Assembly (NCBI GenBank): GCA_937884975.1
Contig: CAKZZS010000070.1
Coordinates: 1 to 5,047 of the forward strand
Length of the DNA: 5,047 nt
Reading direction: 5' to 3'
Source of the DNA: an uncultured Clostridia bacterium
GTDB lineage: Bacteria > Bacillota > Clostridia > Oscillospirales > Acutalibacteraceae
Below are positions 1 to 5,047 of the stretch, one piece after another; within the stretch, counting starts at the first letter, position 1, and every line of letters starts with the position of its first letter. The position numbers and the translations under genes are program-made. The notes below the pieces were generated by a model. It saw nothing but the letters and a program-made list of their open reading frames with translations. It was not told where the DNA came from and did not search any database.

Positions 1-2
1 AC

Positions 3-66
3 GTTGTTTAATAACAACATTTCACGAATTCGCAAGAATTTATTTCACGGGCGGTAATAAACGCCC
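3..66. repeat. Left hairpin-TTTCAC modular repeat array
   Basis: Three small palindromes are strung together by the spacer ATTTCAC. The first has arms GTTGTT (3-8) and AACAAC (13-18), followed by ATTTCAC at 19-25. The second has arms AATTC (27-31) and GAATT (36-40), followed by ATTTCAC at 42-48. The third has arms GGGCG (49-53) and CGCCC (62-66). The same modules recur in the same order and orientation at 4923-4984. The array may continue beyond the left edge of the window. The regular hairpin-spacer architecture suggests a dispersed intergenic repeat family. No function can be read from the sequence. Confidence 0.8.
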
Positions 67-87
67 CTACGATTATTTATAATTATT

Positions 88-108
88 ATATACCCCCTAC
101 GGGTATAT
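88..108. repeat. Small palindrome with CCCTACGGG core
   Basis: The arms ATATACCC (88-95) and GGGTATAT (101-108) form an 8-bp hairpin with a five-base loop. The CCCTACGGG core also occurs near 4856-4864 and 4983-4991, so it appears to belong to the same intergenic repeat family as the flanking arrays. It lies about 30 bases upstream of the operon promoter and is not followed by a T-tract on the + strand, so it does not look like a terminator in that direction. Confidence 0.5.
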
Positions 109-138
109 TGCAAGAGGAAAATAAAATAAAAATTTAAC

Positions 139-167
139 TTGCAATATAATGTCAAATAATATATTAT
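139..167 (+). promoter_or_regulatory. Putative sigma-A-type promoter of the Fe-S operon
   Basis: A -35-like TTGCAA (139-144) is separated by 17 bases from a -10-like TATTAT (162-167). A perfect TATAAT overlaps it at 165-170 but would give a 20-base spacer. A start near 174 would leave a leader of about 29 bases before the ATG at 203, with AGAGGAA at 190-196 as the ribosome binding site. The surrounding DNA is very AT-rich, so chance matches are easy. No operator for an Fe-S regulator is recognisable. Confidence 0.55.
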
Positions 168-202
168 AATGTATTGAATAAAAACAAACAGAGGAATAAA
201 AA

Positions 203-925
203 ATGCTTGAACTTAAAAACGTATCCTTTGACGTGCCGCAGGAAAGCGGCCAGAAGGAAATCATAAAAGACATTTCACTGAAAATCGAAAAGGGAAAGCT
301 CGTTGTAATTACGGGTCCGAACGGCGGCGGAAAAAGCACCTTGGCTCGCCTTATCGCAGGCATTGAAAAGCCTACCGAGGGAAAGATTTTTCTTGACGGT
401 GAGGATATTACCGAAAAAGACATTACCGAAAGAGCAAATAAAGGTATAAGCTTCGCCTTTCAGCAGCCCGTCCGTTTCAAGGGCATTGAGGTAGTGGACC
501 TTTTACGCCTCGCTTCGAAAAAGGAATTGTCAATTGCCGACGCGTGCGAGTACCTCTCGAAGGTCGGTCTTTGCGCAAAGGATTATATAAACCGCGAGGT
601 CAACGCAAGTCTTTCGGGCGGCGAATTAAAGAGAATTGAAATCGCAACGGTTCTCGCCAGAGGAACGAGTCTTTGCGTTTTTGACGAGCCGGAGGCAGGA
701 ATTGACCTTTGGAGCTTCAATAACCTTATTACGGTATTTGAGAGAATGAGAAACGAAAACAGCACTATTCTTATTATCTCCCACCAGGAGAGGATACTCA
801 ATATTGCGGATGAAATTGTTGTGCTTGAAAACGGAAGGATTTCAAAGCACGGCAAAAAGGACGATATACTCCCCTCGCTTTTGGGCACTGCTTCGGCGGT
901 GGGCGCTTGTATAAAAATGGAATAA
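203..925 (+). CDS. sufC: SufC-type ABC ATPase of a minimal Fe-S assembly system (SmsC)
   Basis: This is a 240-residue cytoplasmic ABC-type ATPase with no membrane segment. All nucleotide-binding motifs are present: Walker A GPNGGGKST at 38-46, Q-loop in FQQP around 87-89, signature LSGGE at 137-141, Walker B ending VFDEPEAGID at 159-168, and the switch histidine H194 in ISHQE. The 4-residue DEPE segment fits an active site with a catalytic Glu. Length and layout match SufC, which powers cluster assembly on SufB/SufD rather than transport. The strongest support is the next gene, a SufB/D-like scaffold that starts 13 bases downstream, with no permease nearby. AGAGGAA lies 7 bases before the chosen ATG. 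In the minimal two-gene version the family has been called SmsC. A transporter ATPase is the alternative from this protein alone, but the neighbour makes that unlikely. Confidence 0.92.
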   Translation: MLELKNVSFDVPQESGQKEIIKDISLKIEKGKLVVITGPNGGGKSTLARLIAGIEKPTEGKIFLDGEDITEKDITERANKGISFAFQQPVRFKGIEVVDLLRLASKKELSIADACEYLSKVGLCAKDYINREVNASLSGGELKRIEIATVLARGTSLCVFDEPEAGIDLWSFNNLITVFERMRNENSTILIISHQERILNIADEIVVLENGRISKHGKKDDILPSLLGTASAVGACIKME

Positions 926-930
926 GGAGG
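924..930 (+). promoter_or_regulatory. Strong ribosome binding site of the scaffold gene
   Basis: AAGGAGG sits in the 13-base gap between the two genes, overlapping the TAA stop of the ATPase gene (923-925) and lying 8 bases before the ATG at 939. It fixes the start of the second gene and indicates translation from one bicistronic message. Confidence 0.85.
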
Positions 931-938
931 AACGTGAA

Positions 939-1865
939 ATGGAATTTGTAAACGATATTCAGTCAAAGCTTTTACAGGAAATTGCGGACCTCTACACCGT
1001 TCCCACGGGCGCGTATAATATCCGCGCGAACTCCGCCCTTGCGGCAAGGAACACCACGCCGAATATTGACATTCAGTCAAAGACGGACAAGCCCGGAATT
1101 GACATTTTCATTAAGGACGGCACTGTCGGCGAGACGGTTCACATTCCCGTTGTAGTCAGCGAAAGCGGTATAAAGGAGACTGTTTACAACGATTTTTATA
1201 TCGGAGAAAACTGTTCTGTTACCATTGTCGCAGGCTGCGGAATTGACAACTGCGGCGCTCACGACAGTCAGCACGACGGCATACACCGCTTTTTCGTTGG
1301 CAAAAATTCAAAGGTAAAGTACGTCGAAAAGCATTACGGAAGCGGAACGGGAACGGGAAAAAGAATTCTCAACCCCCAGACCGAGGTTTACCAGAAGGAA
1401 AACAGCGTTGTCGAAATGGAAATGGTCCAGATAAGAGGCGTTGACAGCACTGTTCGCACAACTCTTTCCGAGCTTGACGAGGGCGCAAAATTAGTTGTGA
1501 GAGAACGCCTTATGACTCACGGCGACCAGAGAGCCGAAAGCGTTTATACAACAAAATTAAACGGTGAAAACTCAAGCGCAGACGTTGTGTCGAGAAGCGT
1601 TGCAAGGGATAATTCGTATCAGAAATTCGATTCGATTATTGTCGGCAATGCGAAATGCAACGGTCACACGGAATGTGACGCGATTATAATGGACAACGCA
1701 AAAATTCTTGCCGTACCCCAGCTTGAAGCGAACGACCTTGACGCCGCGCTTATACACGAAGCGGCAATAGGAAAAATCGCAGGCGAACAGATAATCAAGC
1801 TGATGACTCTCGGGCTTACCGAACAGGAAGCCGAGGAACAGATTATCAACGGATTTTTGAAATAA
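939..1865 (+). CDS. sufB: Short SufB/SufD-family Fe-S scaffold (SmsB)
   Basis: This 308-residue protein is the scaffold partner of the upstream ATPase. The C-terminal third is clearly SufB/D family: GHTECD at 242-247, PQLEANDLDAALIHEAAIGKI at 260-280 and the ending GLTEQEAEEQIINGFL. H273-E274 sit where SufB carries a conserved His-Glu pair, and C246 is a candidate cluster or sulfur ligand. The middle (about 55-240) is rich in alternating short strands, consistent with the right-handed beta-helix core. C100 in AGCG and C105, followed by several His (H108, H112, H116), form a second Cys/His-rich patch. The protein is well short of classical SufB (usually above 450 residues) because the N-terminal region is mostly missing. 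With no separate SufD, a homodimer on two ATPases is the likely complex. No SufS, SufU or SufE gene is adjacent, so the sulfur source must be elsewhere. The exact ligand roles are inference. Confidence 0.9.
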   Translation: MEFVNDIQSKLLQEIADLYTVPTGAYNIRANSALAARNTTPNIDIQSKTDKPGIDIFIKDGTVGETVHIPVVVSESGIKETVYNDFYIGENCSVTIVAGCGIDNCGAHDSQHDGIHRFFVGKNSKVKYVEKHYGSGTGTGKRILNPQTEVYQKENSVVEMEMVQIRGVDSTVRTTLSELDEGAKLVVRERLMTHGDQRAESVYTTKLNGENSSADVVSRSVARDNSYQKFDSIIVGNAKCNGHTECDAIIMDNAKILAVPQLEANDLDAALIHEAAIGKIAGEQIIKLMTLGLTEQEAEEQIINGFLK

Positions 1866-1879
1866 ATAATAAAAAATTA

Positions 1880-1913
1880 ACGGCTTTCCTTTTACGAAAG
1901 CCGTTTTTATTTT
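1880..1913. terminator. Bidirectional intrinsic terminator
   Basis: A perfect 9-bp hairpin, ACGGCTTTC (1880-1888) and GAAAGCCGT (1896-1904) with a 7-base loop, is followed on the + strand by a T-rich run to 1913. It lies 14 bases after the stop of the scaffold gene. On the - strand the same stem is followed by an A/T-rich tract that reads TAATTTTTT, so it can also end the convergent broken secreted-protein gene, whose last codon ends at 1932. Confidence 0.9.
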
Positions 1914-1931
1914 ATCTTCCCTTTGAGGGGC

Positions 1932-2558
1932 TTAATTATTATCATCAATCTCAACTATCTCAAACACTCTATTTGACAATTCTACAGCTTGTGTGTAATT
2001 AAAAGTGCTAACTTTTAAACCGCTATTGCGCATTCCTTCAAGAATTGCATAAACCGTTTCAATTGCAATATCTCTGTTGTTTTCATAAACCGGTTGCATT
2101 GGCGCGGTGATGATATAGATAGCAAGGTTTTGGCTTTGTTCTTTTGCCTCTAAACCAATTAAAAACCTCGCGAATACACAAAGTATTCGCTCAATTTTGT
2201 AATCGGTTTATAGTCTAAAACTACTTTGCCAAAACTGCTTCGCACCCTAAAAATGAAAGATTTTTCGTCAGAACAATGAACAAATTAAGGTTCAGGCTGG
2301 CGCCTTAACCTTAATTTTGAAGCAGTTATGGCGGAAAAGATGCGTTTTTAGGGCTTACTATCTATATCATCACCGCGCCTTTTTAAGACCGTTTGCCAAA
2401 AGAAGATCAAGCGAATCTTCCGGTGATAATCCATCAAAATCACTTAGTACAAGTCCCTTTTGTCCTTTTGTATTACCTAAATCAGATATCGCAAATGCAC
2501 TTATCGAAACAGATAAAACCAAACACAACGCAAGAATCAAACTAATTATTTTTTTCAT
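1932..2558 (-). pseudogene. Small secreted-protein gene split by a 279-bp insertion
   Basis: The 5' part (2558 to 2380) encodes a signal peptide, MKKIISLILALCLVLSVSIS followed by AFA, then a hydrophilic segment with DGLSPEDSLDLLLANGLKK. The frame stops with TGA three codons into the inserted element, giving a 62-residue product. The 3' part (2100 to 1932) continues in frame after the element as MQPVYENNRDIAIETVYAIL and ends VFEIVEIDDNN. It has no ribosome binding site of its own in front of its ATG. Joining 2380 directly to 2100 gives an unbroken 115-codon frame with coding-like, amphipathic sequence on both sides of the join. The start is set by GGAGGA at 2564-2569. I do not recognise the family; the intact protein would be a short exported protein of unknown role. 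The truncated form may still be made and secreted. Confidence 0.75.
2101..2379. mobile_element. MITE-like palindromic element, 279 bp, no transposase
   Basis: The ends are 22-bp perfect inverted repeats, 2101-2122 starting GGCGCGGTGATGATATAGAT and its complement at 2358-2379; four more bases pair after one mismatch. The interior is packed with further pairings: GCGAATAC/GTATTCGC (2170-2177 with 2183-2190), an 11-base near-match (2151-2161 with 2200-2210), GTTTTGGC/GCCAAAAC (2127-2134 with 2228-2235), a 14-base pairing with one mismatch (2228-2241 with 2319-2332), CCCTAAAAA/TTTTTAGGG (2245-2253 with 2345-2353), and an 11-bp perfect hairpin (2282-2292 with 2307-2317). It has no protein-coding capacity that looks real. 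Flanks are T at 2100 and TTTTT from 2380, with no clear target duplication. It interrupts the secreted-protein gene. A non-autonomous element moved by a transposase elsewhere is the likely nature. Confidence 0.78.
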
Positions 2559-2563
2559 TTTTA

Positions 2564-2570
2564 TCCTCCT
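2564..2570 (-). promoter_or_regulatory. Ribosome binding site of the secreted-protein gene
   Basis: On the - strand AGGAGGA lies 5 bases before the ATG at 2558-2556, an ideal spacing that decides the start. The 9-bp hairpin at 2575-2596 ends 4 bases upstream of it, so folding there could influence ribosome access. Confidence 0.8.
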
Positions 2571-2574
2571 TATT

Positions 2575-2672
2575 TTCCTGTTTTATTAAACAGAAAGAAC
2601 CTTCAGAGGACCCTCCCCTGCCGCCGCGAATGGAACAACGACAGGGAAGAGTGTTCAATGATTAGGCTGTTT
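2575..2672 (-). ncRNA. Structured 5' leader with alternative pairings, family unknown
   Basis: Read on the - strand, AAACAG (2672-2667) can pair with CUGUUU (2593-2588). Inside, GAAC (2656-2653) can pair with GUUC (2600-2597), leading to an 11-bp stem made of ACUCUUCCCUG (2652-2642) and CAGGGGAGGGU (2620-2610) with a 21-base GC-rich apical loop. Two of the 11 pairs are G-U in - strand RNA and would be A-C mismatches on the + strand, which favours the - strand as the transcribed one. The CUGUUU segment can instead fold with a second AAACAG (2583-2578) into a 9-bp hairpin just upstream of the ribosome binding site. The two pairings exclude each other. The GC-rich block stands out from the AT-rich surroundings. 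It matches no riboswitch class I can recognise. A dispersed repeat is the alternative. Confidence 0.45.
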
Positions 2673-2707
2673 GAGCCCATATAAAGCTTAAAAAATTACT
2701 CCTTTTA

Positions 2708-2713
2708 ATTATA
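2708..2713 (-). promoter_or_regulatory. Possible -10 box for the secreted-protein gene
   Basis: A perfect TATAAT on the - strand lies just after the stop codon of the lipoprotein gene and would start a leader of about 140 bases that contains the structured region. No -35 match is visible at normal spacing, so support is weak. Readthrough from the lipoprotein gene, which has no obvious terminator, is the alternative source of transcript. Confidence 0.3.
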
Positions 2714-2723
2714 GAGAATAACC

Positions 2724-3578
2724 TTATTTAAAATGCTCGTCCTCCGTATTCCACCATTCCAATACGGGATATAGTATTTCCTGCGGCTGTGAATCCGGGA
2801 TATACTCTTTGGTGATATATTTTTCGTTCTTTGAATCGAAGTAACATGCTATTTCGCTTTTATAAAGGCTTTCGCCTGTAACGTTTATTTCAAGCCATTC
2901 TATTTCGTGATTTGAAATCGGGGCAAGAAATTTGTGAAAGCCGTCAAAATCAACGCCCTTATACAATTCGTCAACCTTACCCTCGGACATATATACTCTG
3001 TATATAGTATCTCCGCAAAGGAACCAGAGCAAATCATCCTTGACAAGTAAAGCCTTTATTTGGGCGTCGGTCGACTTGTAAAAGGATTTTAAGATTTTCC
3101 CGTCCAAATCGAGCAAAGCAACTTCATTACGGTTAATAACGGTATATACTCCGTCCTCCGTAATCTGGAAAGCCCCGTCGTCATAGCCCGTCGTATTAAA
3201 ATTATGAACCTCATAATCGGTAAAAAGCTTAATCTCGTTTTTTTCGCTATCGCGGTTTATAACGGTAATATAAAGCTTATCATCCTGTATTTCGTCATAA
3301 CCTTCATAGTCCTTGTAGTCATATTCATAGTATTTGAGATATTTACCGCTGAATATGCTTCTGTCCTCATCTATTTCTTCCCAATAAATAAAATTAGTAA
3401 ATTCGGGCTCTTCAAAAGATCTGACCTCGGAAAAGTATTCGTCATAGCTTAAATGCGTAAACTTTTCAGTCGTTGACTCCGAATCAGCCGTAGTTGACGG
3501 ATTTGTTTCGGGCGTTTTATTACAGCCGACCAAGGCGAGCATTAACAACGCCATAAGAATCGAAATAATCTTTTTCAT
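2724..3578 (-). CDS. Putative lipoprotein of unknown function
   Basis: This 284-residue protein has a lipoprotein signal peptide: MKK, a hydrophobic stretch at 4-17 and the lipobox LVGC with the lipidated cysteine at 19. A Ser/Thr-rich linker follows (about 20-40), then an acidic, aromatic-rich domain that should sit outside the membrane. Two segments, DGVYTVINRNEVALLDLDG at 142-160 and DDLLWFLCGDTIYRVYMSEG at 181-200, have the strand-turn-strand look of beta-propeller-like blades. That reading is inference and I recognise no family. Conserved catalytic residues are not apparent. The ATG at 3578 was chosen because GGAGGT lies 7 bases upstream and it gives a normal signal peptide. An in-frame GTG at 3620 with its own AAAGGAG would add 14 residues in front. 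The gene follows the ispE terminator and precedes the structured leader of the secreted-protein gene on the same strand. No promoter or terminator of its own is convincing. Confidence 0.75.
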   Translation of the reverse strand: MKKIISILMALLMLALVGCNKTPETNPSTTADSESTTEKFTHLSYDEYFSEVRSFEEPEFTNFIYWEEIDEDRSIFSGKYLKYYEYDYKDYEGYDEIQDDKLYITVINRDSEKNEIKLFTDYEVHNFNTTGYDDGAFQITEDGVYTVINRNEVALLDLDGKILKSFYKSTDAQIKALLVKDDLLWFLCGDTIYRVYMSEGKVDELYKGVDFDGFHKFLAPISNHEIEWLEINVTGESLYKSEIACYFDSKNEKYITKEYIPDSQPQEILYPVLEWWNTEDEHFK

Positions 3579-3585
3579 TGTCTTT

Positions 3586-3591
3586 ACCTCC
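3586..3591 (-). promoter_or_regulatory. Ribosome binding site for the ATG start of the lipoprotein
   Basis: On the - strand GGAGGT lies 7 bases before the ATG at 3578. It supports the shorter form with a conventional lipoprotein signal peptide. Confidence 0.7.
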
Positions 3592-3628
3592 ATAAAACTT
3601 ATAAAAGTCAGTTTTCCCACACAACCAT

Positions 3629-3635
3629 CTCCTTT
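3629..3635 (-). promoter_or_regulatory. Second ribosome binding site, for an upstream GTG start
   Basis: On the - strand AAAGGAG lies 8 bases before an in-frame GTG at 3620-3618. Used as a start, it would yield a lipoprotein precursor with the extra N-terminal residues MGKLTFISFMEVKT. Its spacing is good. It could also serve a six-codon frame, ATGGTTGTG..., that begins at once after it. Confidence 0.4.
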
Positions 3636-3860
3636 CTACCATTTAAACAAATGAATCGGTAAAAAAGTTGCATGGATAATAAAAAATGAAATAATTTTTT
3701 ATTTAGTACCGTATTTCCAACATTCCTTATAAATATTAAACTAAAAACATCCTATTCCATCGGATCATCAATTGCATTTGCCCTTCACTATATAAATCCC
3801 TTTTAAAATGTACTTTTTCAAATGATTTCTTAAAGTTTTTTAACTTTATTAAAACTGCAT

Positions 3861-3889
3861 AAAAAAGAGAGCCGAAATTGGCTCTCTTG
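3861..3889 (-). terminator. Intrinsic terminator of ispE
   Basis: On the - strand a hairpin with arms AAGAGAGCC (3888-3880) and GGCTCTCTT (3873-3865) and a six-base loop runs into a T-tract covering 3866-3861. It begins about 47 bases after the ispE stop and separates ispE from the lipoprotein gene. A second AT-rich hairpin (3831-3837 with 3842-3848) follows shortly after in the direction of transcription. Confidence 0.9.
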
Positions 3890-3935
3890 AACAATTGCTG
3901 TTTATTTATTTAATTATTTCCCACTCTTGTTTTAC

Positions 3936-4805
3936 CTAATCTTCAATTACCTCAATTGACTTTTCCGTAGGTGTTGTGACAAAGACCTCTTTCATTGTCT
4001 TTTTAAGCTCACTTGCGCATTCATCAGCCTTTTCTTCGGTTTCAAAAATGCCGAAAACAGTCGGTCCGCTGCCGCTCATACAAGCCGCCTTGCAACCGAA
4101 TTTTCTCATTATATCCTTGATATACGGGCGCGAGTGGACGTCAATAACCTGTTCAAAAACATTTTCAACAAGCGTGAACGCTTTGTCACTGTCACCGTCT
4201 GCCAATGCCTCAAGCATTGAAGCGTTATTCGGATGGCGGATATTGTACGCCTTGTCAAAATCGGCGTAAGCAGACGCGGTTGAAACCGCCTCATCGGGCT
4301 TTGCAAGTACAATGAAGCACTTTTTTATGTCGGGAAGCGGCGCAAGAATTTCGCCGATATTTAGCGCCAGCGCAGTTCCGCCCAAAAGACTGAACGGCAC
4401 GTCAGCGCCGACCTTTACGCCGATTCTTCGCAACTGATTATCCGAAAGCTTTGCGTTAAAAAGACGGTTTAATGCAAATATTACCGCCGCGCCGTCCGCG
4501 CTTCCGCCTGCAAGCCCTGCCGCAAGGGGGATGTTTTTTTCTATTTTAATTTCAAGTCCCCTGTTTTCGATTTTTGTATAATCAAAAAACGCCCTTGCCG
4601 CTTTAAAGGCAATATTTGTTTCGTCATTTTTAAGCGCAGCCGAGCCGCAGTCGATAATAATTTTTCCGCTGTTTGTCAGGTTTACTTCAACCTCGTCAAA
4701 GCAACTGACTGACTGCATAATCATAAAAAGGCTGTGATAGCCGTTGTCAAGTTTTTTCAGTATATCGAGAAGCAGGTTGATTTTTGCCGCAGCTTTAATT
4801 TTCAT
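3936..4805 (-). CDS. ispE: 4-diphosphocytidyl-2-C-methyl-D-erythritol kinase
   Basis: IspE uses ATP to phosphorylate the 2-hydroxyl of CDP-methylerythritol in the cytoplasm, the fourth step of the MEP route to isoprenoid precursors. The 289 residues match the family length. N-terminal AAAKINLLLDI holds the conserved lysine K8, and NGYHSL holds H24. The GHMP-kinase ATP loop PLAAGLAGGSADGAA spans 93-107. GADVPFSLLGGTAL at 133-146 carries the catalytic aspartate D135, and the C-terminal motif MSGSGPTVFG is at 243-252. No key residue is missing. GGAGGG lies 5 bases before the ATG at 4805, fixing the start. No other gene is joined to it: a repeat array lies upstream and a strong terminator downstream, so it appears to be monocistronic unless a neighbour beyond the right edge reads into it. 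Confidence 0.96.
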   Translation of the reverse strand: MKIKAAAKINLLLDILKKLDNGYHSLFMIMQSVSCFDEVEVNLTNSGKIIIDCGSAALKNDETNIAFKAARAFFDYTKIENRGLEIKIEKNIPLAAGLAGGSADGAAVIFALNRLFNAKLSDNQLRRIGVKVGADVPFSLLGGTALALNIGEILAPLPDIKKCFIVLAKPDEAVSTASAYADFDKAYNIRHPNNASMLEALADGDSDKAFTLVENVFEQVIDVHSRPYIKDIMRKFGCKAACMSGSGPTVFGIFETEEKADECASELKKTMKEVFVTTPTEKSIEVIED

Positions 4806-4877
4806 AAAATCCCTCCGTTTAATTATATCTGACTATACGTGCAGATGATATGAAGCCCCTACGGGTTTAAATTTATC

Positions 4878-4984
4878 GTTCCGCAGGAACATTTCACGCG
4901 TTTCTTTGAAAACGTACTTCACGTTGTTTAACAACATTTCACGAATTCGCAAGAATTTTTTTCACGGGCGGTTAATAACCGCCC
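4878..4984. repeat. Right hairpin-TTTCAC modular repeat array, five units
   Basis: Five palindromes alternate with the spacer (A)TTTCAC or CTTCAC: GTTCC/GGAAC (4878-4882, 4886-4890); CGTTT/AAACG (4899-4903, 4910-4914); GTTG/CAAC around a TTTAA centre (4923-4935); AATTC/GAATT (about 4944-4957); and GGGCGGTT/AACCGCCC (4966-4973, 4977-4984). Spacers are at 4891-4897, 4917-4922, 4936-4942 and 4960-4965. The last three units match the left-edge array in order and orientation. The array fills the region upstream of ispE. It is probably a dispersed intergenic repeat; its effect on ispE expression is unknown. Confidence 0.82.
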
Positions 4985-5010
4985 CTACGGGTTTAATAAT
5001 AATTCTCGTA

Positions 5011-5040
5011 CCCTGTAGGGGTGGGTTTCCACGCCCACCC
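5011..5040. repeat. GC-rich palindrome at the right edge
   Basis: GGGTGGG (5019-5025) and CCCACCC (5034-5040) form a 7-bp GC-rich hairpin with an 8-base loop, preceded by a small CCCT/AGGG palindrome (5011-5020). There is no T-tract before the window ends. It continues the palindromic style of the adjacent array and is probably part of the same intergenic repeat block. Confidence 0.55.
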
Positions 5041-5047
5041 GTTTGCC

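Noticed and set aside
1..110. CRISPR array, suggested by repeated short palindromes with constant spacers
   Set aside because: The constant part is only 6-7 bases and the varying parts are themselves palindromes, the opposite of CRISPR repeat-spacer structure; no cas gene is present.
2101..2379. Possibility that the element is a self-splicing intron
   Set aside because: Its boundaries fit neither group I (upstream exon ends in A, not U; no terminal G) nor group II (no GUGYG start or AY end). Symmetric terminal inverted repeats fit a transposable element better.
2317..2589. 90-codon + strand frame over the broken gene
   Set aside because: It crosses the element boundary and lies antisense to a signal-peptide gene with a strong ribosome binding site; its hydrophobic end is only the complement of the A/T-rich signal region.
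2370..3578. Similar N-termini of the two - strand exported proteins (both begin MKKIIS), suggesting gene duplication
   Set aside because: Similarity is confined to the signal peptides, whose composition is constrained, and the codons differ; the mature parts are unrelated.
3678..3703. 10-bp AT-only hairpin in the 3621-3860 gap
   Set aside because: It is made only of A-T pairs in very AT-rich DNA and does not follow a gene end, so it is probably chance.
203..4805. Functional pairing of the Fe-S operon with ispE because later MEP enzymes need Fe-S clusters
   Set aside because: The loci are on opposite strands, more than 2 kb apart and separated by terminators and unrelated genes; proximity alone is not evidence.
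4822..4827. TATAAT on the - strand upstream of ispE
   Set aside because: Transcription from it would start at about the ribosome binding site (4811-4816), leaving almost no leader, and there is no -35 match at normal spacing.
1..4984. The matching arrays at both edges as ends of one 4.9-kb mobile unit
   Set aside because: They are direct, not inverted, repeats of a kind that appears to be dispersed, and the interior holds housekeeping genes and no recombinase or transposase.

Overview
The window looks like chromosomal DNA of a low-to-moderate GC Firmicute of class Clostridia. A gut Oscillospiraceae/Ruminococcaceae-type organism is the best guess. The reasons are strong AAGGAGG-type ribosome binding sites, AT-rich intergenic DNA, MKKIIS-type signal peptides, a lipoprotein with a short Ser/Thr-rich linker, and many small palindromic intergenic repeats. 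The placement is inference from style, not from a marker gene.

Layout. Positions 1-110 hold modular palindromic repeats. A promoter near 139-167 drives a tight two-gene operon on the + strand (203-1865): a SufC-type ATPase and a short SufB/SufD-type scaffold. Together these form a stand-alone minimal iron-sulfur cluster assembly pair, the type named SMS. The operon ends in a hairpin at 1880-1904 that can also terminate transcription from the opposite strand. Positions 1932-2558 on the - strand hold a small secreted-protein gene cut in two by a 279-bp element (2101-2379) with 22-bp perfect terminal inverted repeats. Removing the element exactly, with no target duplication, restores a 115-codon reading frame. 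Upstream of that gene (2564-2672) lies a GC-rich structured leader with two mutually exclusive pairings next to the ribosome binding site. Next on the - strand come an unassigned lipoprotein gene (2724-3578) and, after a clear terminator at 3861-3889, ispE of the MEP isoprenoid pathway (3936-4805). Positions 4850-5047 hold a second, longer array of the same hairpin modules as at the left edge, in the same orientation.

How the parts work together. The SufC/SufB pair should assemble Fe-S clusters in the cytoplasm. IspE makes an intermediate of the MEP route, whose last two enzymes (IspG and IspH, not in this window) are Fe-S proteins, but the two loci are separate and nothing here ties them together. 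The lipoprotein and the broken secreted protein would act at the cell surface.

The least explained structures are the element that splits the secreted-protein gene, the switch-like leader in front of that gene, and the hairpin-TTTCAC arrays at both edges. The 3621-3860 gap is AT-rich and holds no convincing gene or promoter, only two AT-rich hairpins.
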